Part shown: piece after piece, positions 1 through 6,926 of the stretch
Numbering within the stretch: position 1 is the first letter of the stretch
How the letters are laid out: each line of letters starts with the position of its first letter
IMG/VR virus record: IMGVR_UViG_3300025080_000078
Location: 1 to 21,132 of that record
Source: a virus
Reading direction: 5' to 3' (one strand)
Length of the DNA stretch: 21,132 nt
The notes under the pieces: generated by a model
The model's input: the letters and a program-made list of their open reading frames with translations, nothing else
Told to the model about the DNA's origin: nothing
The model's database searches: none
Translations under genes and position numbers: made by a program

Positions 1-72
1 GAGCTTGATAGCGACGAGCTGATCCATGTGCTCAAAGCCCTGCTCTTTTCCTACCGAAAGGCGGTATGGTGA
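1..72 (+). CDS. Phage head-tail connector protein, C-terminal end (partial)
   Basis: Only the last 23 codons are visible; the gene starts before the window. The frame reads ELDSDELIHVLKALL... and ends with TGA at 70-72. Its position directly before a head-closure gene, with the stop overlapping the next start (TGATG), fits the gp6/gp15-like connector ring protein that sits between portal and head closure in HK97/SPP1-type phages. The assignment rests mainly on gene order, because the fragment is too short for a motif. Any short phage protein in this slot would look the same. Confidence 0.5.
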   Translation, partial: ELDSDELIHVLKALLFSYRKAVW

Positions 73-398
73 TGAAAATCGGAAAGCTGCGGCACCGGGT
101 CAGGATCCAGGAATATACCGCCGGCAGAGACAGCTTTGGCGCGGAGGAACCCGCCTGGACGGACGTGGCAACGGTCTGGGCCAGCGTCACACCCGTTTCC
201 GGCAAAGAGTACTTTGCTTCCGCCCAAACAAACGCGGAGGTTTCCACAAAAATCACCATGCGCTATCAAAGCGGGATTACGCCGAAAATGCGGGCGGTCT
301 TTGGCGCGCGTATTTTTGAGATTATCTCCGCGCTAAACTTTGAGGAGCGCGGCATCGAACTTAACCTCATGTGCAAGGAGAGTGTCCCGGATGGCTAA
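72..398 (+). CDS. Phage head closure / head-tail adaptor protein (SPP1 gp16-like)
   Basis: This 108-residue protein begins MKIGKLRHRVRIQ and continues with D-FGAEEPAWTDVATVWASV, the typical opening of the Phage_H_T_join family (SPP1 gp16, HK97 gp7 type). These proteins close the connector after DNA packaging and form the docking surface for the tail. I chose the ATG at 72 because it overlaps the upstream stop as TGATG and gives the family's usual N-terminus; an in-frame ATG at 66 is possible. The stop at 396-398 overlaps the next gene, so the module is translationally coupled. The family call is fairly sure. Confidence 0.85.
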   Translation: MKIGKLRHRVRIQEYTAGRDSFGAEEPAWTDVATVWASVTPVSGKEYFASAQTNAEVSTKITMRYQSGITPKMRAVFGARIFEIISALNFEERGIELNLMCKESVPDG

Positions 399-798
399 AA
401 GGGTGCGGGTAAAGAAGCTAAAAACGCATATCGAGGGACTGGACGAGGTCATAAAGCTCGTGGAGCAGCTGGGCGACGCGGCGGCGGAGGCGCTGGACAA
501 AGCCTCGACGGCCGGAGCCGAGATTGTGCTGGCGGCGGCCAAGCAAAAAGCGCCGGTGGATACCGGACTCCTGCGGGACAGCTTAACGCTAAAGAAAAGC
601 AAGGTGCGCAAGCCCAATATCAAAAGCGAGCATGTGGTGACAAAGGGGAAAGGGGCGGCGCATTTTGCCCCGGTGGAGCTTGGGACATCCAAAATGAAGG
701 CCCAGCCCTTTCTCCGCCCTGCCATTGACGAAAACAAAAAGAGCGTCGCCAAGGTGGTAACCGACGAGATATTAAAGGCCATCGGGAGGGTGACATGA
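391..798 (+). CDS. HK97 gp10-like phage protein (tail completion/neck)
   Basis: This 135-residue basic protein contains the region AAKQKAPVDTGLLRDSLTLKK (residues about 48-68), in which APVDTGxLRxSL is the hallmark of the HK97-gp10 family. It ends with the usual PFLRPAIDENKKSV segment. Members are neck or tail-completion proteins encoded between head closure and the tail terminator, as here. The start at 391 has AAGGAG at 375-380 and overlaps the previous stop by 8 nt; longer in-frame extensions upstream lie inside the previous gene and are unlikely. The stop overlaps the next ATG (ATGA at 795-798). Confidence 0.88.
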   Translation: MAKRVRVKKLKTHIEGLDEVIKLVEQLGDAAAEALDKASTAGAEIVLAAAKQKAPVDTGLLRDSLTLKKSKVRKPNIKSEHVVTKGKGAAHFAPVELGTSKMKAQPFLRPAIDENKKSVAKVVTDEILKAIGRVT

Positions 799-1172
799 TT
801 AGACTGGAAGAAGCTCTCAGCGGCTATCTGCAGCCAAAACTAAAGGGCGCGCTCTACCCTTTCCTTCTGCCGCAAAAGTGCGCCCTTCCGGCTGTGGCCT
901 ACTTCCCCGTGTCGGTAGAGCGCCTGCACAGTTTAACAGAGGACACCGGCTTTGTGAAGCAGCGGCTGCAGTTTAGCTCGTTTGCCAAGTCATACAAACA
1001 AGCGGCGGAAACGGCAAAAATCATCCAAAGGGCGCTGCAGAACTTCTCCGGCGAGATGCACGGCTTGATAATTGGCGGTGTCTTGCTCCTGGATGAGGTG
1101 TCCGACTACGAAGCGGATACGGGGCTTTATTCCGTATCCCTGGAATTTGAATTTCAGTTTGAGGAGGGATAA
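795..1172 (+). CDS. Phage tail terminator-like protein (DUF3168-type position)
   Basis: This 125-residue protein lies between the gp10-like gene and the first tail-tube gene, the standard place of the tail terminator (lambda gpU-like), which caps the tail tube and joins it to the head. It has the right size and an alternating hydrophobic pattern, ending in SDYEADTGLYSVSLEFEFQF, a beta-rich C-terminus common in this group. Similarity to DUF3168 is judged by eye only. The RBS GGGAGGG (784-790) lies within the end of the previous gene, and the two genes overlap by ATGA. Confidence 0.7.
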   Translation: MIRLEEALSGYLQPKLKGALYPFLLPQKCALPAVAYFPVSVERLHSLTEDTGFVKQRLQFSSFAKSYKQAAETAKIIQRALQNFSGEMHGLIIGGVLLLDEVSDYEADTGLYSVSLEFEFQFEEG

Positions 1173-1175
1173 CCC

Positions 1176-1559
1176 ATGGCTATCGCTGGTAAAAGCGGCA
1201 AACTGGGACTGGGTGTAAGCGCCGTTATGGATATAAGCAGCTGGTCTTTGGAGCTGGGGTCGGATACGCTTGAGGTAACGGCACTCGGCGATGACTGGAA
1301 GAAATTCATCGCCGGCTTAAAGGAATGGTCGGCATCGGCCGAAGGCTTCTACTCGGTGCATACGGACGCAACCGGCCAGAGGGCGCTGCAGGACGCGTAC
1401 TTAAACGGCACGGAAGTATCGCTCAAACTCTTTGTTAACGCCGTGAATTATTATTCCGGCAGCGCCCATATTTCCGGTCTGTCCGTAGAGGACCCGGTGG
1501 ACGACACGGTGAGCATTTCCTTTGAATTCCAGGGCACCGGCGCGTTAAGTTATGGTTAA
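1176..1559 (+). CDS. Phage major tail tube protein, short paralogue
   Basis: This 127-residue protein begins MAIAGKSGKLGL. It carries the signature WSLELGSDTLEVTALGDDWK, then F..GL.EWSASAEGFY and a C-terminal VEDPVDDTVSISFEFQGTGAL, which matches the tail-tube fold of siphoviruses (Phage_tail_2/TP901-1 type). Subunits stack as hexameric rings around the tape measure. The RBS GAGGAGGG lies just upstream. The gene at 2841 is a clear paralogue, separated from this one by an inserted AT-rich gene. After the stop, base composition changes abruptly to AT-rich. Confidence 0.85.
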   Translation: MAIAGKSGKLGLGVSAVMDISSWSLELGSDTLEVTALGDDWKKFIAGLKEWSASAEGFYSVHTDATGQRALQDAYLNGTEVSLKLFVNAVNYYSGSAHISGLSVEDPVDDTVSISFEFQGTGALSYG

Positions 1560-1568
1560 CATTAATCA

Positions 1569-1605
1569 TAAATAAGTATGTATAAATAAAATTATTACTT
1601 ATTTA
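1569..1605. repeat. Inverted repeat, operator-like, upstream of the DUF2089-like gene
   Basis: Perfect 10-bp arms TAAATAAGTA (1569-1578) and TACTTATTTA (1596-1605) are separated by 17 nt. A further half-site-like ATAAGTA lies at 1627-1633. The right arm overlaps the candidate -35 box. No long T-run follows, so it is less likely to be a terminator. It could bind the HTH protein encoded just downstream (inference). Confidence 0.45.
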
Positions 1606-1631
1606 CAATGTAATCACACATATGATATAAG
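1602..1631 (+). promoter_or_regulatory. Candidate sigma-A promoter of the inserted gene
   Basis: TTTACA (1602-1607), with a -10 of ATATAA after 17 nt or TATAAG after 18 nt (1625-1631), lies in a very AT-rich stretch 36 nt before the chosen start at 1667. A dedicated promoter is expected for cargo placed inside a late operon. The -10 match is moderate and its exact position is uncertain. Confidence 0.4.
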
Positions 1632-1666
1632 TAAGCTACAAGAAACTTATGGAGAGAGGTGTGCTT

Positions 1667-2773
1667 ATGGGGAAGGAAGTTGTTGGCTTTTGTCCCGTAT
1701 GTCATGGCAAGCTTATGGCGACCCAACTAACCTGTCACAAATGTGATCTTAACCTAACAGGAGATTTTTTGCTGAATCCCTATGCCTATTTAACGAAGGA
1801 GGAGCAAGACTTTGTGGCTTTATTTCTCGTAAGTGAAGGAAGCTTTAAAGATGTTCAGGCAAAGCTGAACATTAGCTACCAGAGAGCAAAACAAATGCTC
1901 TCGGAGATACTCGTGAAATTGCAATTGAAAAGTGACGGTGATGGGGAAAGAGAAAATAGTTATCTTCCTGAAATTGCAGAAAATATCAAGGTTAATGAGA
2001 GTGACCACTTTGTTGTGAAGTTGATCAAAGAGAAATTAATCGCAAATGGAGGTGTAGCCGTAATCCCCCTTATTACTGCTGGCAAGGAAGCAAAAATATG
2101 GTTTTCTCAAGACGGCTCAGGTTTAGAGTGTGATAAAATACCTATTCCAAACCAGTTGACTTGGGAAGCGTTTGTTGCGGCCTATGACATAGCAGTGGCT
2201 CAGGATGGCGAGCTTTATAAAGGATATGCAAGGTCTGGCAAGTTAGGTAGTGATAGATTGCCAGTTGCTTCTTTAGAGGGCTATATAGCCCATGAAATAC
2301 ATGGCGTTAAAATTGGCGGCTCCGCTTTTAGCCCTGGGTTTATCTTTGCGGCAGTTTTGGATTGGGTTGGGATATTAGTTAATGAAAGGGGGTCCACATT
2401 GAAAATTGTTCCAGAAACCGTGTGTGTTTCGTCATACGAGGAAGCCCTGAAAAATGCCAAGACTTTTCTAAAAGAACTTGATGATTCTTCTACGGTAAAA
2501 GATAGACTCGGTACTTTCAGGCATTGGTACTATTTTGAAGAGGTTGATGGCTTTGCTCCCAGTAAGTTTATTGGTTACAAGGATATGAATATGAAAGCTT
2601 ATGAAGTAGGGTTTAACGATGGCATGAGTGGACTGGTAACGGAACAAGCACTCAGGGGTCTTTTTAGGATAGCCGAGGGAGAAAGAAAGGAATTACTGCT
2701 TCGCGAGCTAGAGAGCTTTTTAGGAAGGTTTAACAAGAACCCCAACGCTGTAGCAACTATCCATATAAGATGA
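1667..2773 (+). CDS. DUF2089-like zinc-ribbon/HTH protein with a long unassigned C-terminal part (moron)
   Basis: This 368-residue protein is not a known tail component. Residues 9-26 form a zinc ribbon (C9-x2-C12...C23-x2-C26). Residues about 43-87 read LTKEEQDFVALFL...SF.DVQAKLNISYQRAKQMLSEIL, which closely matches the helix-turn-helix of the DUF2089 family. The remaining 280 residues are unassigned. They include a beta-rich middle part and a W-Y-Y...FAPSKFIGY motif near residues 305-325, a pattern I associate from memory with nuclease/restriction-type proteins but cannot verify. I chose the ATG at 1667 because GGAGAGAGG lies before it; the ATG at 1649 lacks an RBS. The gene is AT-rich, sits between two tail-tube paralogues, and has its own candidate promoter, operator and terminator. 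A DNA-binding regulator, defence or lysogenic-conversion role is inference. Confidence 0.75.
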   Translation: MGKEVVGFCPVCHGKLMATQLTCHKCDLNLTGDFLLNPYAYLTKEEQDFVALFLVSEGSFKDVQAKLNISYQRAKQMLSEILVKLQLKSDGDGERENSYLPEIAENIKVNESDHFVVKLIKEKLIANGGVAVIPLITAGKEAKIWFSQDGSGLECDKIPIPNQLTWEAFVAAYDIAVAQDGELYKGYARSGKLGSDRLPVASLEGYIAHEIHGVKIGGSAFSPGFIFAAVLDWVGILVNERGSTLKIVPETVCVSSYEEALKNAKTFLKELDDSSTVKDRLGTFRHWYYFEEVDGFAPSKFIGYKDMNMKAYEVGFNDGMSGLVTEQALRGLFRIAEGERKELLLRELESFLGRFNKNPNAVATIHIR

Positions 2774-2796
2774 ACACGATATTAATTCGGTTATAG

Positions 2797-2819
2797 GCAC
2801 TCCGCGAGGGGTGCTTTTT
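2797..2819 (+). terminator. Rho-independent terminator after the DUF2089-like gene
   Basis: A 7-bp stem, GCACTCC (2797-2803) with GGGGTGC (2808-2814), contains one G-T wobble, has the loop GCGA and is followed by TTTTT (2815-2819). It closes the inserted gene just before the RBS of the next tail gene. In the late operon it would need to be read through or antiterminated. Confidence 0.75.
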
Positions 2820-2840
2820 GTTTGAAAGGAGGCGGAAATC

Positions 2841-3455
2841 ATGCCCATTGCTGGTAAAGTAGGCGCGGTATTCCTGCAGACCGAGGCTGAGCCGGTGGCC
2901 TTTATCAAGGAAAGCGCCGCGGGCAACCCGCAGAGGACGGTCTACGCAATTGAAAATGAAGCCTTGAGGTATCTGGACAAGACGTCGCCGGTTGTGGTGT
3001 ATGTCAACGACATCGCGGCGAGCGGCGGATTTACCGTGGAGCACTTAGGCGGCGTGGTGCAGTTTTTAGCGCCACTGCCTGAAGGCGCCGAAGTGACGGT
3101 CAGCGGCAAAAGCATAAAAGTAGACCAGGCGGGCGGCTTCTTTAACTGGAGCGCCGAGCTTGCGGCGGACACGGCGGATATCACCACCTTTGCCAGCGAC
3201 GGCTGGAAGGAACACCTGCCCGCCATGAAGGGATTTACGGCCTCCGCGGAGAGCTACTGGGCGGACGGGCGCCTGTCAGCAAGGCTCGGTCAGGAGATCA
3301 TCGTGGCCCTGTATCTGGATACAGGTGCCAACAAAAAACGCTATGAGGGCTACGCGCTCATCGCAGGCGACAGCATTGAATTATCCGTTGATGATGTGGT
3401 AAGCGAGAGCATCGAGTTTGAGGGTAGCGGCAATCTGTATTACAGGGAGGACTGA
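2841..3455 (+). CDS. Phage tail tube protein, long paralogue with inserted domain
   Basis: This 204-residue protein starts MPIAGKVG, like the 127-residue tube protein. From about residue 96 it repeats the same fold signature: FFNWSAELAADTADITTF, then GFTASAESYW and SVDDVVSESIEFEGSGNLYY. Roughly residues 13-95 are an extra segment (VYAIENEALRYLDK...GGFTVEHLGGVVQFLAPLPEGAEVTVSG) absent from the short copy and resembling a small beta domain. It may be the main tube protein with a surface decoration, or one of two tube subunits. The RBS AAAGGAGG (2825-2832) is strong. The order tube-tube-chaperone-tape measure is kept apart from the inserted gene. Confidence 0.75.
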   Translation: MPIAGKVGAVFLQTEAEPVAFIKESAAGNPQRTVYAIENEALRYLDKTSPVVVYVNDIAASGGFTVEHLGGVVQFLAPLPEGAEVTVSGKSIKVDQAGGFFNWSAELAADTADITTFASDGWKEHLPAMKGFTASAESYWADGRLSARLGQEIIVALYLDTGANKKRYEGYALIAGDSIELSVDDVVSESIEFEGSGNLYYRED

Positions 3456-3459
3456 AGGC

Positions 3460-3780
3460 ATGAAACCAGGTGTCACCATAGAACTGGATAAACCAAGGAC
3501 ACTGCGCTACGGCATGAACGCGCTGATCAAGATCGAGGAGCTGACGGGCAAGAACCTGACAAAACTTGACCTTGACGACATCTCTGTCAAAGACCTGCGG
3601 ACGATTGTCTACGCGGGTCTTTTTCATGAGGACAAAGACCTGACCCCGGAAAAATGCGCGGACTTGATTGACGAGTACAGCGATATAGGGACGATGGCCG
3701 GGAAACTGGGCGAAGCCATGACGCTGGCCTTCGGCGCGCCGCCGGGAAACCCTCAGGCGGTGGAGACAGCCAAGAAATAA
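3460..3780 (+). CDS. Tail assembly chaperone, short form (gpG-like)
   Basis: This 106-residue protein is MKPGVTIELDKPRTLRYGMNA...IEELTGKNL...DLRTIVYAGLFHEDKDLTPE. The pattern of binding-surface words plus 'YAGL..EDP.LT' is typical of siphovirus tail assembly chaperones encoded right before the tape measure. It binds the tape measure during tail assembly and is not kept in the virion. The start at 3460 follows GGGAGG (3445-3450). A slippery heptamer in the correct phase, 30 nt before the stop codon, allows a fraction of ribosomes to continue into the downstream frame and make the long form. Confidence 0.85.
   Translation: MKPGVTIELDKPRTLRYGMNALIKIEELTGKNLTKLDLDDISVKDLRTIVYAGLFHEDKDLTPEKCADLIDEYSDIGTMAGKLGEAMTLAFGAPPGNPQAVETAKK
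3744..3750 (+). other. Programmed -1 ribosomal frameshift site (GGGAAAC)
   Basis: The zero-frame codons are CCG GGA AAC, so the heptamer reads G GGA AAC, an exact X XXY YYZ slippery sequence related to lambda's GGGAAAG. After slipping, reading continues at CCC (3750) and is open without a stop to 4091. This yields a joined protein of about 210 residues. A downstream RNA structure was not modelled. Confidence 0.85.
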
Positions 3781-3821
3781 GCCTTGGCGGGCTGTTTGCC
3801 ATCGCCGTAAAGAGACTAAAA

Positions 3822-4091
3822 ATGCGCCCGGCCCAAGTCTGGGCACTCACACCCGCTGAGCTGGGGCTTCTCTTTGAAGGCTGCGCCGAGGAAAAGGCGG
3901 AGCGAAGGCAAGAGCTGATTTACCTGGCCTGGCACATCGAAGCCTTCGCCAGGCAAAAGCGGCTGCCCAGCCTGAAGAAAATACTCAAAGACAGCGGAAG
4001 CAAAAAGACCGCGCCAAGCCGCCTTTCTCTGGAGCAGCTGATCAAAATCGCGCGGAGCAAGGGGCTTAAAGTCCCGGCGAAATGGAGGTGA
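3822..4091 (+). CDS. Tail assembly chaperone, frameshift extension (gpT-like)
   Basis: Counted from the ATG at 3822, this encodes 89 residues (MRPAQVWALTPAELGLLFEG...). The ATG has no convincing RBS, and the frame is open upstream through 3750, reading GGLFAIAVKRLKMRP. This is the classic T-part of a G/GT chaperone pair, normally made only as a fusion by -1 slippage at 3744-3750 (3460-3750 joined to 3750-4091). It is basic and helical, and is expected to contact tape measure and tube subunits. The stop lies 4 nt before the tape measure start, and GGAGGTG at 4084-4090 serves that gene. Confidence 0.8.
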   Translation: MRPAQVWALTPAELGLLFEGCAEEKAERRQELIYLAWHIEAFARQKRLPSLKKILKDSGSKKTAPSRLSLEQLIKIARSKGLKVPAKWR

Positions 4092-4095
4092 TGGG

Positions 4096-6153
4096 ATGGC
4101 GGTACTGCGCAATGTGGTCGTCAAAATCGGCGCGGATATCTCCGAGCTGCAAAAGAGCCTGAATGAAGCATCCAAAAGCCTGGATAACGCGGGCAAAACT
4201 CTCACCTCCATTGGTGGTACGCTCACAACCGGGCTGACCCTTCCCATCGCGGCCGCGACGGCGGGAATCTTAAAGTTGGGAACGGATTTTGACGACGCTT
4301 TCGACAAGATCCGCGTCGGCACCGGCACCACCGGGGATGCTTTGGAAGGCTTAAAGGACGATTTCCGGGCGGTCTATACTGCGGTTCCGGCGGGGATGGC
4401 CGAGGTGAGCAGCGCTATCGCCGATCTCAACACCAGGACGGGCCTGGCCGGAAAGCCGCTGCGGGAGCTGTCCACCCAGATGCTGAACCTCTCCCGCATT
4501 ACCGGCGAGGAGCTTTCCGGCATGATCGCGGGCTCCTCCCGCCTCTTCGGCGACTGGAGTATGGCGGCGGACGATACCGCCGGCACTATGGACTACCTTT
4601 TCAAGGTATCCCAGAGCACCGGCATCGGCTTTAACGACTTAAACGCCAAGCTGGTGCAGTTCGGCGCGCCCCTGCGGCAGATGGGCTTTGACCTGGAGAC
4701 GGCGGCGGCCATGCTGGGGAAGTTTGAAAAAGAAGGGGTCAACACCGAGCTTGTCCTGGGCGGCCTGCGCATCGCGCTGGGTAAAATGGCCAAAGCGGGC
4801 ATTACAGACACCAAGGCGGCTCTGGAAGAAGTCACAAAAAGGATCAAGGAAGCAGGCTCGACCGGCGAGGCCAACGCCATCGCCCTGGAGATGTTCGGCG
4901 CCAGGATCGGCCCGGATATGGCAGCGGCCATCCGGGAAGGCCGTTTTGAGCTCTCAGAGCTGGTATCAACTTTAAAGGCCAGCGGGGAAACAATTAACGG
5001 CGCGGCCTTGGAGACGATGGATTTCGCGGAGCAGCTTGCCGTGATGAGGAATAAAGCAGCCGTCGCCCTGGAGCCGCTCGGCTCCTCCCTGATGCAGGCC
5101 GTCAACTCCGCCATGCCCGCCATTGAAGGGCTAATCGGCAGGCTCAGCGCGTTGGTGGAGTGGTTTGCGAACCTGAGCGGCGGCTCGCAGAAGCTGATCC
5201 TCTCATTTCTCGGCATCGCCGCCGCCATCGGGCCGCTGCTGACGCTCGTGGGTACACTCACCAGCGGCGTCAGCGCCGCGATCAAGGCAGTAAAATGGCT
5301 GGCGGACGCCAAAAACCTGGCCACGCTTAAAACCAACGCCCTGACCGCGGCGCAAAAAATAGCGGCGGTGGCGCAAAAGGTCCTGAACGCGGTGATGGCG
5401 GCCAATCCCATCGGGCTTGTGATCGTGGCCATAGCGGCGCTGGTCGCCATCATTATCCATCTGTGGAACACCAACGAGGGTTTCAGAAACGCGGTGATGG
5501 CTATATGGGACGGCATTAAGACCGCGGCCGCCAATATGGCAACCGGGATTAAAAGCGCCTTTGACAACATCAGAAACTGGATAGGCGGCCTTGTGGCAAG
5601 CGGCGTGCGTTTGGCTGAGAACCTGGCAGGCGGCATCACGAGGGCGCTCTCGCCTTTGGCGGGCAATGTCCGGAATGCCCTGAACCAGGCGCTGGCAATC
5701 GTTACGGGGCTTGGGCAAAGCTTTTTTAACGCCGGGCGCAACCTGATCGCCAGTATCGCCGGCGGCATCACCAGCGCCGCCGCCAGAGTCGCCGACAGCG
5801 TCAAGAGTGTCGTTGCCAGGGTCAGATCTTTCCTGCCCTTTTCCCCGGCCAAGGAGGGCCCGCTAAAGGATTTGGACAAGTTGGACTTCAGCAGCCCGCT
5901 GATTGACAGCATCAAAAAAGCTATCCCTATGGCGGAGCGGATGCTTGGCAGCCTGCTGGAAGTAAGCCTTCCCGCGTTGACATTGCCGCCGGAGCCGCAA
6001 GGGCAGCCGGCAGCGGCGGGAGCATACGGTCAAAGCGGCCCGCTGGTGGTGGTGGAAAACATGAGCGTGCGTGCGGAAACGGACATTGAGGAGATCAGCC
6101 GCAGGCTGTACCGTTATATCGAGGCGGCCAACCGGGGAAGGGGGAGATTGTAA
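4096..6153 (+). CDS. Phage tail tape measure protein
   Basis: This 685-residue protein starts MAVLRNVVVKIGADISELQKSLNEASKSLDNAGKTL, the usual opening of TP901-family tape measures. A globular/coiled region runs to about residue 350. Hydrophobic segments follow near 365-395, and near 440-460 is ANPIGLVIVAIAALVAIIIHLW, a standard motif of the family, then repeated amphipathic helices and a loop rich in FSPAKEGPLKDLD. It sets tail length and may form the DNA channel at injection. At family scaling the length suggests a siphovirus tail of order 100 nm (inference). GGAGGTG precedes the start, and the stop overlaps the next ATG (TAATG). Confidence 0.95.
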   Translation: MAVLRNVVVKIGADISELQKSLNEASKSLDNAGKTLTSIGGTLTTGLTLPIAAATAGILKLGTDFDDAFDKIRVGTGTTGDALEGLKDDFRAVYTAVPAGMAEVSSAIADLNTRTGLAGKPLRELSTQMLNLSRITGEELSGMIAGSSRLFGDWSMAADDTAGTMDYLFKVSQSTGIGFNDLNAKLVQFGAPLRQMGFDLETAAAMLGKFEKEGVNTELVLGGLRIALGKMAKAGITDTKAALEEVTKRIKEAGSTGEANAIALEMFGARIGPDMAAAIREGRFELSELVSTLKASGETINGAALETMDFAEQLAVMRNKAAVALEPLGSSLMQAVNSAMPAIEGLIGRLSALVEWFANLSGGSQKLILSFLGIAAAIGPLLTLVGTLTSGVSAAIKAVKWLADAKNLATLKTNALTAAQKIAAVAQKVLNAVMAANPIGLVIVAIAALVAIIIHLWNTNEGFRNAVMAIWDGIKTAAANMATGIKSAFDNIRNWIGGLVASGVRLAENLAGGITRALSPLAGNVRNALNQALAIVTGLGQSFFNAGRNLIASIAGGITSAAARVADSVKSVVARVRSFLPFSPAKEGPLKDLDKLDFSSPLIDSIKKAIPMAERMLGSLLEVSLPALTLPPEPQGQPAAAGAYGQSGPLVVVENMSVRAETDIEEISRRLYRYIEAANRGRGRL

Positions 6154-6914
6154 TGGGGCATTTCTCATTTGCCGGGGAACATTCCGGCAGTTACTCCGTT
6201 TATCTCCTGCGCTCCCCTGTCTCCGTTTTCCCGGGAGTTCGGGAAAAGGTTATCGTCATGCCGGGCAGGCATGGCGTCTTCAGGATGCCGCCTGACTTTG
6301 AAACTCGCGTGCTCAGCTTGGACTGCTGGCTTAAAATAGCGTCATATGACAAGCTCTATCAGCAGTTGGACCGGCTGCGCTCCTGGCTGAACCCGATGCG
6401 GGGAGCGCAGCGGCTGGTCTTTGACGGCTCGCCGGACAGATACTATCTGGCCACTTGGACAGATTCAGATCTGCAGATGCAGGCGACGGCAAGCCAGGGG
6501 CTGTTTACGCTGCGGATGGCCTGCGACGATCCCTTCGCCTACGACCTGGCGCCAGACGAGCTGCTCATAACGACAAGCCCATACACCCACTACCAGCAAG
6601 GGACGGCGCCGTCAGACCCTCTCTTTTTGCTGCAGGGAATCTCGGGCGGCGGCAGCCAGTTTCTGACGGTCAGAGTCAATGAGGAACAGTTCACCTACCG
6701 GGGAGCGCTTTCCGCAGGGGAGCGGCTGGAAGTAGATTGCCGGCAAAAGACGGCCGTTATTGTGCGGGGGGAAGCCAGGGAAAAAGCTTTGCACCTGCTG
6801 GAGCGACCAAGTTTTCCCCAGCTGACGCCTGGGACTAACACTATTCAAGTTGTTGCGGCAGGAGGCGCGTCCTGGTCAAGGGTGGAGATAAGCTGCCGCA
6901 ACCGCTGGCTGTAA
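6153..6914 (+). CDS. Distal tail protein (Dit-like, Sipho_tail family)
   Basis: This 253-residue protein lies immediately after the tape measure. It has the Dit pattern: an N-terminal beta-sandwich with RVLSLDCWLK...YDKLYQQLDRLRSWLNP and DGSPDRYYLATW, followed by a C-terminal galectin-like part (residues about 150-253). Dit hexamers form the hub at the tail tip and attach the Tal and receptor-binding proteins. Translation is coupled to the tape measure by the TAATG overlap. Family assignment is good from motif and position together. Confidence 0.85.
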   Translation: MGHFSFAGEHSGSYSVYLLRSPVSVFPGVREKVIVMPGRHGVFRMPPDFETRVLSLDCWLKIASYDKLYQQLDRLRSWLNPMRGAQRLVFDGSPDRYYLATWTDSDLQMQATASQGLFTLRMACDDPFAYDLAPDELLITTSPYTHYQQGTAPSDPLFLLQGISGGGSQFLTVRVNEEQFTYRGALSAGERLEVDCRQKTAVIVRGEAREKALHLLERPSFPQLTPGTNTIQVVAAGGASWSRVEISCRNRWL

Positions 6915-6926
6915 AGGAGGGATACC

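Noticed and set aside
4593-5915. 440-residue minus-strand frame inside the tape measure gene
   Set aside because: Antisense shadow: low-complexity composition, while the plus strand has tape measure motifs throughout.
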